A model generated the notes under the pieces. It was given only the letters and a program-made list of their open reading frames with translations. It did no database searches and had not been told where the DNA came from. From assembly GCA_004356215.1 (NCBI GenBank), contig SMXR01000078.1:1-7615 (forward strand): a stretch of DNA of 7,615 bases, written 5' to 3'. Both the position numbers and the translations under genes were made by a program. The DNA is from Alphaproteobacteria bacterium (lineage in GTDB: Bacteria > Pseudomonadota > Alphaproteobacteria > Sphingomonadales > SMXR01). This document shows, piece by piece, positions 1-4,478 of this stretch; positions within the stretch are counted from its first letter, which is position 1, and every line of letters starts with the position of its first letter.

Positions 1-2
1 AC

Positions 3-590
3 GCTTTCCACTTCTTCCAGAATATGCGTGGAAATAATGATAGCTTTTTTCCGGGCCAGTGATCGGATCAATTTTCTGACATCATGCTTTTGGTTGGGGT
101 CAAGGCCATCGGTTGGCTCATCCAGAATCAATACCTCCGGATCATGGATCAGGGCCTGGGCCAGCCCAAGGCGCCGTTGATAGCCCTTGGAAAGTGTTTC
201 CACCTCCTGGTCAAGAACCCCTTCAAGGCCAACATCTTTAACCACTTTTTTGAAAGCATTTTCTGCCGTATCGTTAGTCAACCCACGTACCTGGGATATA
301 AAATTCAGGAAGGTGCGCGGGGTCATTTCCCCATAAAGCGGGGAGCCTTCAGGCAAATAACCAATTTTCTGTTGGGCATTTAAGAGGTTTTTAGAAATAT
401 CAAAACCGCAAATACTTACACTCCCCGCTGTCGGGACCAGAAACCCGGTCAAAAGTTTCATAGTAGTGGTTTTGCCAGCACCATTGGGCCCAAGGAAACC
501 CAAAACTTCGCCTTTTTTTACCTCAAAGGAAATACCTCTTACAGCCTTGAGGGTGCCAAAATTTTTACTGAGGTTTTTTGCGCTGATCAT
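3..590 (-). CDS. ABC-2 type exporter ATP-binding protein (GldA/NosF-like), C-terminus cut by the left edge
   Basis: This is the nucleotide-binding subunit of an ABC exporter of the ABC-2 group (GldA, NosF, CcmA-like); it would hydrolyse ATP at the inner membrane for a separate permease. The minus-strand frame opens with ATG at 588-590 and gives 196 codons without a stop before the window ends. Visible elements in order: Walker A GPNGAGKT (residues 34-41), IGYLPEG (77-82) with Glu where many ABC proteins have the Q-loop Gln, as is usual in this subfamily, signature LSKGYQRR (133-140), Walker B VLILDEP (153-159), D-loop GLD (162-164) and H-loop STHILEE (187-193). Members usually run to 240-310 residues, so roughly 50-110 are missing. 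The frame stays open upstream of the ATG for at least 60 bases, but no better start codon or strong Shine-Dalgarno appears. A permease gene is expected just outside the window. The substrate cannot be told. Confidence 0.93.
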   Translation of the reverse strand, partial: MISAKNLSKNFGTLKAVRGISFEVKKGEVLGFLGPNGAGKTTTMKLLTGFLVPTAGSVSICGFDISKNLLNAQQKIGYLPEGSPLYGEMTPRTFLNFISQVRGLTNDTAENAFKKVVKDVGLEGVLDQEVETLSKGYQRRLGLAQALIHDPEVLILDEPTDGLDPNQKHDVRKLIRSLARKKAIIISTHILEEVES

Positions 591-751
591 TATGCTGAGA
601 CTTTGCCCTACTGTGGAAAGTGTTTCAATAGCGTAAAGCGAGAGTAGGGTTTCTGGAAAGATTTTTTTCCAGGAAAATCTAATGAAGTCGGGCTTTTAAC
701 AAATGGTCCGAATAAAAATTCATCACCTGGGCGATATTATATGATAGAGGG
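591..751. other. Left half of a 379-bp intergenic region: leader hairpins for the ABC ATPase
   Basis: No gene is seen here. Two inverted repeats lie just upstream of the ATPase start: CCCTACT (606-612) with AGTAGGG (643-649), and CTGGAAA (653-659) with TTTCCAG (666-672). The second can be lengthened by three A-T pairs around a bulged G673. Both would sit in the 5' leader of the minus-strand ATPase mRNA. A TATAAT-like hexamer reads on the minus strand at 736-741 and a TATGAT on the plus strand at 740-745, so divergent promoters may start near here, but neither has a convincing -35 box. Confidence 0.4.
653..676. repeat. Inverted repeat CTGGAAA / TTTCCAG in the ATPase leader
   Basis: Seven perfectly paired bases (653-659 with 666-672) enclose a 6-base loop. 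Positions 650-652 can pair with 674-676 if G673 bulges. It lies 63-86 bases upstream of the ATPase start codon, so it would be transcribed as leader if the promoter is further upstream. It is not a standard terminator in either direction, because no T-run follows the stem. Confidence 0.45.
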
Positions 752-887
752 AAATTCTGAGTTCGAAAGCGTGAGGTTGGCTGCCCAGTGATGGCATTCG
801 GGCTTAGAGGGGGGCTTGGGGGTATGATACCCGGAAACCACCAACTGGGCGTGACGAGGCCAACACAGAAATGTTCGGAAAACTTTT
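752..887 (+). ncRNA. Candidate structured RNA (long interrupted hairpin), family not recognised
   Basis: The segment can fold into one long, interrupted hairpin typical of a small RNA or a regulatory leader. Pairings seen: TTCGAA (762-767) with TTCGGAA (874-880, one bulged G); GTTGGC (776-781) with GCCAAC (859-864); GCCCAGT (783-789) with ACTGGGC (844-850); TTCGGG (797-802) with CCCGGAA (830-836, one bulged G), or alternatively a local GGGTA/TACCC hairpin (820-832). The base of the stem is followed by TTTT at 884-887. A TATGAT hexamer at 740-745 would place a plus-strand start near 752. The shape resembles a 6S-like RNA, but I do not recognise its conserved bubble sequences, and the SRP RNA and tmRNA signatures are absent. 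It could also be a cis-acting leader of the methyltransferase gene. The plus strand is chosen because of the downstream T-run and gene; the opposite strand is not excluded. Confidence 0.35.
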
Positions 888-894
888 AGGCAAC

Positions 895-918
895 TTTTGG
901 TCTTAAAAGTGACCAAAA
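895..918. repeat. Perfect 8-bp inverted repeat TTTTGGTC / GACCAAAA
   Basis: Arms at 895-902 and 911-918 flank an 8-base spacer. The overlapping ACTTTT (893-898) can instead pair with AAAAGT (905-910), so two alternative hairpins compete. No T-run follows on either strand, which argues against a terminator. It sits 51 bases upstream of the methyltransferase start, a fitting place for a dimeric regulator's operator or a leader hairpin. Confidence 0.5.
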
Positions 919-942
919 TGAGGCGAGCGAATTTAACTGCGA

Positions 943-963
943 AATTAGGATAACAATTAGGAT
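943..963 (+). repeat. Direct repeat AATTAGGAT, second copy carrying the ribosome-binding site
   Basis: AATTAGGAT occurs at 943-951 and again at 955-963, a 12-base period. The AGGA of the second copy (959-962) is 7 bases from the ATG at 970 and is the probable Shine-Dalgarno site that fixes the methyltransferase start. The first copy is a same-sequence decoy 19 bases from the start. Confidence 0.6.
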
Positions 964-969
964 TTATTT

Positions 970-1632
970 ATGGGCAGCAACCTCACATTTGACGAAAGTT
1001 TGTTAAATTATATCACCGAACATACACCGCCAGAGCCAGAGCTTTATAAAAGACTTAGGGAAGAAACCGAAGCGCTTGGACCAATAAGTGAAATGCAAAT
1101 AAGCTGGATTCAGGCACGTTTTATGCAGCTTATGGCAAAAATGCTGGGGGCCGCCAGTTATCTGGAAATCGGTGTTTTCACTGGCTACAGCACCCTGGCC
1201 GTAGCCGAAGTTTTGCCGGCAGGGGGAAAAATTACAGCTCTCGATATTTCCGAGGACTGGACCGGGATTGGCCAGCGTTATTGGAGGGAAGCTGGGGTTG
1301 AGGATAAAATTGACCTGATTTTAGGGGACGCCTGCAAAACCATGGAGGGGTTGTGTGCAAAAACCCCCGCCCCTGCTTTTGATTTGGCTTTTATTGACGC
1401 CGATAAAATGGACCTTCCTAGATATTTTGATTATGCGTTAAAATTAGTTCGGCCCGGGGGCTTGGTTATTGTCGATAATGTTTTATGGAGCGGGGCAGTT
1501 CTAGACCTCAAGAATGAGGAAGAAAATACAGTGGCCATCCGCGCTTTTAACGACCAGGTCGTGGCCGAAGACCGGGCTTTTCTTTCGATGATCCCGGTAG
1601 GCGATGGCCTGACCCTGGCTTTTAAAAAATAA
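970..1632 (+). CDS. SAM-dependent O-methyltransferase, caffeoyl-CoA OMT-like (Methyltransf_3 family)
   Basis: A soluble cytoplasmic class I methyltransferase of the catechol/caffeoyl-CoA O-methyltransferase type, which moves the methyl group of S-adenosylmethionine to a hydroxyl, usually with a divalent metal. The 220 residues match the family's usual length. The SAM-binding motif I is LEIGVFTGYST (65-75), followed by the acidic end of strand 2, ALDIS (90-94), and GDA (119-121). FIDADK (141-146) and VDN (168-170) carry the acidic and Asn residues expected for metal binding. The C-terminal PVGDGLTLAFKK (209-220) is a typical family ending. The start at 970 is set by AGGA at 959-962. The gene stands alone: the upstream ATPase diverges and the downstream gene converges across a shared terminator. 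The natural acceptor substrate cannot be inferred; bacterial members are often promiscuous on catechols. Confidence 0.93.
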   Translation: MGSNLTFDESLLNYITEHTPPEPELYKRLREETEALGPISEMQISWIQARFMQLMAKMLGAASYLEIGVFTGYSTLAVAEVLPAGGKITALDISEDWTGIGQRYWREAGVEDKIDLILGDACKTMEGLCAKTPAPAFDLAFIDADKMDLPRYFDYALKLVRPGGLVIVDNVLWSGAVLDLKNEEENTVAIRAFNDQVVAEDRAFLSMIPVGDGLTLAFKK

Positions 1633-1660
1633 AACCCGCAGGAAATTCCCACGGGTTTTA
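1631..1660. terminator. Bidirectional intrinsic terminator between the methyltransferase and DUF2807-A
   Basis: AAAACCCG (1631-1638) pairs with CGGGTTTT (1652-1659) around a loop that holds a small GGA/TTC pairing. T-runs follow on the plus strand (1656-1659) and on the minus strand (opposite the A-rich 1624-1634). It overlaps the TAA stop of the methyltransferase (1630-1632) and lies 19 bases past the stop of the convergent gene. Confidence 0.88.
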
Positions 1661-1678
1661 AGATGTTGGAAATTGGGT

Positions 1679-2323
1679 TTATTTTACGTCGATATCACCC
1701 ATACCATCTTCACGCAATTTGGTTCTGGCCGGGTTGCCATAAATATCAACATCGCCCATACCATCCAGGTCAACGTCAGCAAATTCAGACGCATAAATTT
1801 CGGCATCGCCCATACCGTCTATAACCAGTTTTACTGATTTGCATTCAAACCCACGGGCATTCAGGTCACCCAGGCCATCAATAATAAAGGTTGCACTGTC
1901 GCAAGTGCCGTCAATTTCAATCGACCCCATACCATCTATTTCCGCTCTGAAATTCTCCGAATTGACATTGTGGATTTCAAAATCACCCAAACCATTCAAT
2001 TCAATTCCTTCAAGACTGGGAACGGTGATATGGACTTCAATATCTATGTTCTTAAACAGGTTGAAAAAATTGCCATCCATGTCAAGATCTATAAACAATT
2101 TTCCATCCCTGACACTGGTGGTGATATCATCAAGATAGCGTTGTTTGTTGGTTGTAACGCTAACACTTTGCTCTTCACCAACCTCAATGGTTACGTCCAT
2201 CATGCCGTCCACCGAAACGCTGGAAAAGGCGTCTACATCTCGTTCTTCCGTGTAATCTGCCAGCGCATTTGAAATCGGCATAGAAATTGCCAAAAGACTG
2301 GCCATTATTAAAGTTTTTTTCAT
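1679..2323 (-). CDS. Secreted DUF2807 (GIN-domain) beta-solenoid protein, copy A
   Basis: A 214-residue exported protein of the DUF2807 / 'putative auto-transporter adhesin head GIN domain' family; the molecular function is not known. The N-terminus is a classical signal peptide: MKK, a hydrophobic core to about residue 18, and a likely cut after A-L-A (20-22). The mature part is acidic and built from short strands with a recurring turn: DGMMD (39-43), then NGLGD (110), DGMGS (130), DGLGD (149), DGMGD (169), DGMGD (187) and DGMGD (206), spaced 18-20 residues as expected for the rungs of a beta-solenoid. Cys141 and Cys161 lie exactly one rung apart. There is no lipobox or C-terminal anchor, so it is probably periplasmic or released. 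Start: the GGAG complementary to 2331-2334 sits 7 bases from the ATG. It is a tandem paralogue of the next minus-strand gene upstream, but separate terminators suggest independent transcripts. Confidence 0.88.
   Translation of the reverse strand: MKKTLIMASLLAISMPISNALADYTEERDVDAFSSVSVDGMMDVTIEVGEEQSVSVTTNKQRYLDDITTSVRDGKLFIDLDMDGNFFNLFKNIDIEVHITVPSLEGIELNGLGDFEIHNVNSENFRAEIDGMGSIEIDGTCDSATFIIDGLGDLNARGFECKSVKLVIDGMGDAEIYASEFADVDLDGMGDVDIYGNPARTKLREDGMGDIDVK
1691..1996 (-). repeat. Six coding repeats with the [DN]G[ML]G[DS] rung motif (copy A)
   Basis: Codons 110-211 hold six copies of the turn motif at 18-20 residue spacing (starts at residues 110, 130, 149, 169, 187, 206). At DNA level this shows as a recurring minus-strand core close to GATGGTATGGGTG. 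Met fills the middle position in four copies and Leu in two. Confidence 0.8.
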
Positions 2324-2342
2324 TGGGCGTCTCCTCGCTTTT

Positions 2343-2371
2343 ATTATATTGTTTTGATATATATCATAAAG
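2343..2371 (-). promoter_or_regulatory. Probable promoter region of DUF2807-A
   Basis: The AT-rich stretch upstream of copy A contains a perfect minus-strand TATAAT (2343-2348), which would start transcription near 2336, just ahead of the GGAG site. The -35 position (2366-2371, CTTTAT) is poor, which would suit an activated promoter. The FNR/CRP-like palindrome lies within this stretch. Confidence 0.4.
2354..2367. promoter_or_regulatory. FNR/FixK-like box TTGAT-N4-ATCAT
   Basis: The plus strand reads TTGATATATATCAT, matching the FNR/Anr/FixK consensus TTGAT-N4-ATCAA at nine of ten defined positions, within a perfect 12-bp palindrome (2355-2366). It is centred about 37 bases upstream of the start of copy A, close to the core promoter. 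In so AT-rich a stretch a chance match is quite possible. Confidence 0.35.
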
Positions 2372-2396
2372 ATGTAAAAATCAATACCCACTTCTT

Positions 2397-2431
2397 AAAA
2401 AAAGACCCGCTCAACCAAGGCTGGGCGGGTC
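2397..2431 (-). terminator. Intrinsic terminator of DUF2807-B
   Basis: On the minus strand GACCCGC (2425-2431) pairs with GCGGGTC (2404-2410), followed directly by seven T (opposite 2397-2403). It lies 17 bases past the stop of copy B and separates the two paralogues into distinct transcription units. Confidence 0.9.
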
Positions 2432-2447
2432 AATTGGGCAGAAATTC

Positions 2448-3104
2448 TTAATCGCAATCACTGACCTCAAAGCTGCCTAGGCCATGAATCCGTGGGCGCA
2501 CAGTGCTGGGATCACCGCAAATGGTTATGTCGCCAACACCATTCAGCTCTGCTTCGACCGATTCGGATGCATACGCATCTACATCGCCGGCACCGTTGAT
2601 GGTGACATAGACCCTCTTGCATATCAGGTCTTCCGCATCAATATCACCGGCGCCATTTATTTCTATTGATACAGTATCGCAAGACCCTTCAAGGGTAACA
2701 TCCCCGGCGCCATCGATTTCCAGCTCGAACATATCGCTGTCAATTCCTGTAACATCGATATCAGCCGCACCCTCAAGGTAAATTCTATCTAGGCTTCTGA
2801 CAGTGATTTCGATATCTACGTCCGCGTGGCCCCAACGCCGCCCTTTTTGCGAAATATAAAGCGTGTCTTCGTCAACGCGGGTTTCAACCCGGGAAAGGTA
2901 ATCTCTATCTGTGGTCACTTCCACGCTTTGGTTGCCGCCGACCTCAATAACCAGATCCATCGCTCCCTGAATAACAATGCGGGTGAATTCATCTAAATCT
3001 CTGCTGTCAGTGGCCTCATCGTCGGCCAGGCTGGTAGAGACAAACATGGTTGTCCCCAAAAGGGCGGCCAGTGCCGCGGCACTTGTGCTACGAAATAATT
3101 TCAT
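2448..3104 (-). CDS. Secreted DUF2807 (GIN-domain) beta-solenoid protein, copy B
   Basis: A 218-residue exported paralogue of copy A, function unknown. The signal peptide has a hydrophobic core at about residues 9-24 and a likely cut after S-L-A (25-27), leaving a strongly acidic start (DDEATD). Both copies share the same plan: an N-terminal sheet with QGAMDLVIEVG (46-56, copy A has DGMMDVTIEVG), an 'S-V-x-V-T-T' strand and 'ITVRSLDRI', then turn motifs EGAAD (111), DGAGD (131), NGAGD (150), NGAGD (170), NGVGD (188) and HGLGS (207). Cysteines at 142 and 162 match the pair in copy A; Cys196 and Cys217 are extra. The start is fixed by a strong AAGGAGAA site (opposite 3111-3118) about 6 bases from the ATG. 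Sequence outside the motifs has diverged widely, so the duplication is old. An extracytoplasmic adhesin- or scaffold-like role is only a guess from the fold. Confidence 0.88.
   Translation of the reverse strand: MKLFRSTSAAALAALLGTTMFVSTSLADDEATDSRDLDEFTRIVIQGAMDLVIEVGGNQSVEVTTDRDYLSRVETRVDEDTLYISQKGRRWGHADVDIEITVRSLDRIYLEGAADIDVTGIDSDMFELEIDGAGDVTLEGSCDTVSIEINGAGDIDAEDLICKRVYVTINGAGDVDAYASESVEAELNGVGDITICGDPSTVRPRIHGLGSFEVSDCD
2469..2774 (-). repeat. Six coding repeats with the xG[AVL][GA][DS] rung motif (copy B)
   Basis: Codons 111-212 hold six turn motifs starting at residues 111, 131, 150, 170, 188 and 207. The spacings (20, 19, 20, 18, 19) are identical to copy A, so the rung register is conserved. 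The middle residue is Ala, Val or Leu instead of Met/Leu. Confidence 0.8.
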
Positions 3105-3150
3105 GGGTTGTTCTCCTTCAAAAAAATCTTATTTTTTTCTTATTACCATA

Positions 3151-3174
3151 AAAACGGGAAATTCTGCCCGGTTT
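3151..3174 (-). promoter_or_regulatory. Terminator-like hairpin in the DUF2807-B leader
   Basis: On the minus strand CGGG (3167-3170) pairs with CCCG (3155-3158) across an 8-base loop, with three more A-T pairs possible after a bulge, followed by a T-run (opposite 3150-3154). It falls between the probable -10 box (3183-3188) and the ribosome-binding site (3111-3118), where it could act as a weak attenuator. Confidence 0.35.
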
Positions 3175-3182
3175 AGTTAAAC

Positions 3183-3188
3183 ATTATA
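3183..3188 (-). promoter_or_regulatory. Probable -10 box of DUF2807-B
   Basis: A perfect TATAAT reads on the minus strand, with GCG before it and a predicted start near 3176 (leader about 70 bases). No good -35 sits at the normal distance. A perfect minus-strand TTGACA lies at 3217-3222, but the 28-base spacing is too long for a standard sigma-70 promoter. Confidence 0.5.
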
Positions 3189-3193
3189 CGCTA

Positions 3194-3217
3194 AAGGCGA
3201 AAATACCCTTCGCCCTT
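3194..3217. repeat. Inverted repeat GGCGAA / TTCGCC in the divergent promoter region
   Basis: GGCGAA (3196-3201) is mirrored by TTCGCC (3209-3214) across a 7-base spacer, with two further A-T pairs outside if C3215 bulges. It lies between the -10 box of DUF2807-B and the -35 box of DUF2794, a natural place for a regulator acting on both genes. Confidence 0.4.
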
Positions 3218-3245
3218 GTCAAACTTTATTAAACTGGCATAAACT
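3216..3245 (+). promoter_or_regulatory. Candidate promoter of the DUF2794 gene
   Basis: TTGTCA (3216-3221) is followed after 18 bases by TAAACT (3240-3245), a weak -10. Transcription would begin at about 3252-3255, at or next to the ATG at 3255, which agrees with the lack of any Shine-Dalgarno sequence before this gene. Confidence 0.4.
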
Positions 3246-3254
3246 ATTCAAGAC

Positions 3255-3602
3255 ATGTCTTATGCAGGTTCCATAATCACCTTTCCCGCCACCTTTGGAA
3301 ATTCCAGGGTGGTTTTTTTTAATCAAAAAGAACTGGGCCAGATTTTAAATACCTACGGGCGCATGGTTAGCGCCGGTTTAGTCAAGGATTATGCCATCAA
3401 CGAAAGCCGTGGACGGGTTGCTTTTTCCTTTTTCCAGCGGGCCAGCGAACGCCCAACCTATACCGTGGTAAAGGATACCCGAAAGAGGGGCGGGTCATTT
3501 TTGATTGTTGGTGCCGATGGCCGGATTTTTAAACGGGGAAACACCCTGAAGGCTGTTTTGCGGTTTTTCGATTCCAAAATGATCCGCCTGATCAAGGCAT
3601 AA
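3255..3602 (+). CDS. DUF2794 family protein
   Basis: A 115-residue cytoplasmic protein matching the DUF2794 family, a small conserved family of Alphaproteobacteria with no known function. Family-typical blocks are visible: VVFFNQKELGQILNTYGRMV (19-38), DYAI (45-48), VAFSFFQRASERPTY (55-69) and a C-terminal GRIFKRGNTLKAVLRFF block (89-105). It is basic overall, with no signal peptide, membrane segment or cysteine. The frame is closed by TAA at 3240-3242 just upstream, and the next internal Met is residue 37, inside the conserved block, so ATG 3255 is the only sensible start. No ribosome-binding site precedes it, and a leaderless mRNA is plausible. It diverges from DUF2807-B and converges on the YbhL-like gene. 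Confidence 0.88.
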   Translation: MSYAGSIITFPATFGNSRVVFFNQKELGQILNTYGRMVSAGLVKDYAINESRGRVAFSFFQRASERPTYTVVKDTRKRGGSFLIVGADGRIFKRGNTLKAVLRFFDSKMIRLIKA

Positions 3603-3629
3603 AAAAACCCGGGACAAAGCCCGGGTTTT
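3601..3629. terminator. Bidirectional intrinsic terminator between DUF2794 and the YbhL-like gene
   Basis: AAAACCCGGG (3604-3613) pairs perfectly with CCCGGGTTTT (3620-3629) around a 6-base loop. TTTT follows on the plus strand and seven T follow on the minus strand (opposite 3601-3607). It overlaps the DUF2794 stop codon (3600-3602) and lies 19 bases past the stop of the convergent gene. Confidence 0.92.
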
Positions 3630-3647
3630 GAAAATTCTTTTTAACCT

Positions 3648-4391
3648 TTAACGCCGGACACCAAACAATCTTAGCATAAAAAGCATCATGTTGATGAAAT
3701 CAAGATAAAGCTTGAGCGCGCCCATAATGGCGCCTTTTTGAACCATGGTCCCATCGGTATATTGGTAATACATATTCTTGATCTTTTGCGTGTCATAGGC
3801 GGTCAGCCCGGCAAATATCAAAACCCCGATTATAGAAATTATGAACTGCATTGCGGGTGAGGCCAAAAAAATGTTCACAATCATGGCAATGATTATCCCG
3901 AACAACCCCATTATAAGAAACGAACCCCAGCCACTGATATCTTTCTTGGTGGTATATCCCCAAAGGCTTAAACTTGCGAAAGCAGCTGCGGTAATAAAAA
4001 ATATGCTGGTGATACTAAAGGCGGTATAAACCAAAAAGATTGAAGAAAGTGAAAGGCCCATAACCCCCGCAAACGCCCAGAAAAGAACCTGCAAGGTGCT
4101 CGCCTTCATTTTATGAAGTCCAAAGCTCATGGCGATAACAAAAGCCAAAGGTGAAAGAAGCGCTACCCAACCTAAGCCGGTATAGCCGATAATTTGGGTT
4201 CCCGACATTTGATATAAAAGACCGAGCATAGTTTGAGAGTTGGCGGTAAAAAGTGAGACGATTCCAGTGAGCAAAACCCCAGAGGCCATATAGTTATAGA
4301 CCTTGAGCATATAGGCCCTGAGACCTTGGTCTACCTGAACACCAGTCCGCGCTTCGGCAGCTTGTAAGTTTTGTTGATAGCGTTCTTGCAT
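3648..4391 (-). CDS. ybhL: BI-1 / YbhL family inner-membrane protein
   Basis: A 247-residue multi-spanning protein of the Bax inhibitor-1 (TMBIM/YccA/YbhL) family. Characterised relatives such as Bacillus YetJ are pH-sensitive calcium leak channels; the bacterial role is otherwise unclear. After a polar N-terminus (1-28) I count about seven hydrophobic segments: roughly 33-50, 72-91, 102-121, 123-145, 156-177, 181-198 and 222-243. The family's two buried acidic residues are recognisable as Asp200 in GLTAYDTQ (195-202) and Asp231 in LYLDFIN (228-234), counterparts of the YetJ pH-sensing Asp pair. The start is set by GAGGTG (opposite 4397-4402), 5 bases from the ATG. Its transcript ends at the shared bidirectional terminator. 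The transporter permease lies 93 bases upstream on the same strand, and some read-through is possible because no strong terminator separates them. The symbol follows the closest named relative and is not proof of orthology. Confidence 0.9.
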   Translation of the reverse strand: MQERYQQNLQAAEARTGVQVDQGLRAYMLKVYNYMASGVLLTGIVSLFTANSQTMLGLLYQMSGTQIIGYTGLGWVALLSPLAFVIAMSFGLHKMKASTLQVLFWAFAGVMGLSLSSIFLVYTAFSITSIFFITAAAFASLSLWGYTTKKDISGWGSFLIMGLFGIIIAMIVNIFLASPAMQFIISIIGVLIFAGLTAYDTQKIKNMYYQYTDGTMVQKGAIMGALKLYLDFINMMLFMLRLFGVRR

Positions 4392-4452
4392 TCTGTCACC
4401 TCAAATGTCCGGTTAAAGGGATAAATCTCTTATATTGATGTCCTGAATATTG

Positions 4453-4478
4453 CCCCGATTATGTAACATTACAAGGGG
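4453..4478 (-). promoter_or_regulatory. Hairpin in the ybhL-like gene leader / 3' end of the transporter operon
   Basis: CCCC (4453-4456) and GGGG (4475-4478) flank a near-palindrome TGTAA-CA-TTACA (4462-4473). No T-run follows on either strand, so it is not a standard terminator. Alphaproteobacteria (Rhizobiales) are known to carry a conserved 'ybhL leader' RNA motif in this position; I cannot confirm that this hairpin belongs to it. Confidence 0.3.

Noticed and set aside
84..383. 99-codon plus-strand open frame at the left edge
   Set aside because: It lies antisense to the ABC ATPase, whose Walker A, signature and Walker B motifs are clear in the other strand.
752..887. SRP RNA, tmRNA or tRNA in the intergenic region
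   Set aside because: The SRP apical-loop signature, the tmRNA tRNA-like ends and any tRNA T-loop/anticodon pattern are absent.
741..889. Two tiny overlapping plus-strand frames (741-791, 16 residues; 791-889, 32 residues) joined by TGATG
   Set aside because: The overlap looks like translational coupling, but neither has a well-placed ribosome-binding site, and the second is Gly-rich low-complexity sequence explained by the G-rich hairpin region. A leader peptide is not excluded.
895..918. Intrinsic terminator at the TTTTGGTC/GACCAAAA palindrome
   Set aside because: Neither strand has a T-run after the stem, and no gene ends next to it.
1691..1996. RTX-type calcium-binding repeats or a CRISPR-like array suggested by the regular repeats
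   Set aside because: The period is 18-20 residues (54-60 bases), not the nonapeptide GGxGxDxUx of RTX proteins. The repeats are inside a protein-coding frame with diverged intervals, so they are beta-solenoid rungs, not CRISPR repeats.
1839..2272. Plus-strand open frames opposite DUF2807-A
   Set aside because: They are antisense shadows of the repetitive coding sequence; the minus-strand frame has a signal peptide, a good ribosome-binding site and regular repeats.
3189..3222. MerR-type promoter with an operator in a long spacer (TTGACA to TATAAT on the minus strand)
   Set aside because: The spacer is 28 bases, far beyond the 19-20 of MerR-controlled promoters, and no MerR-like gene is in the window.
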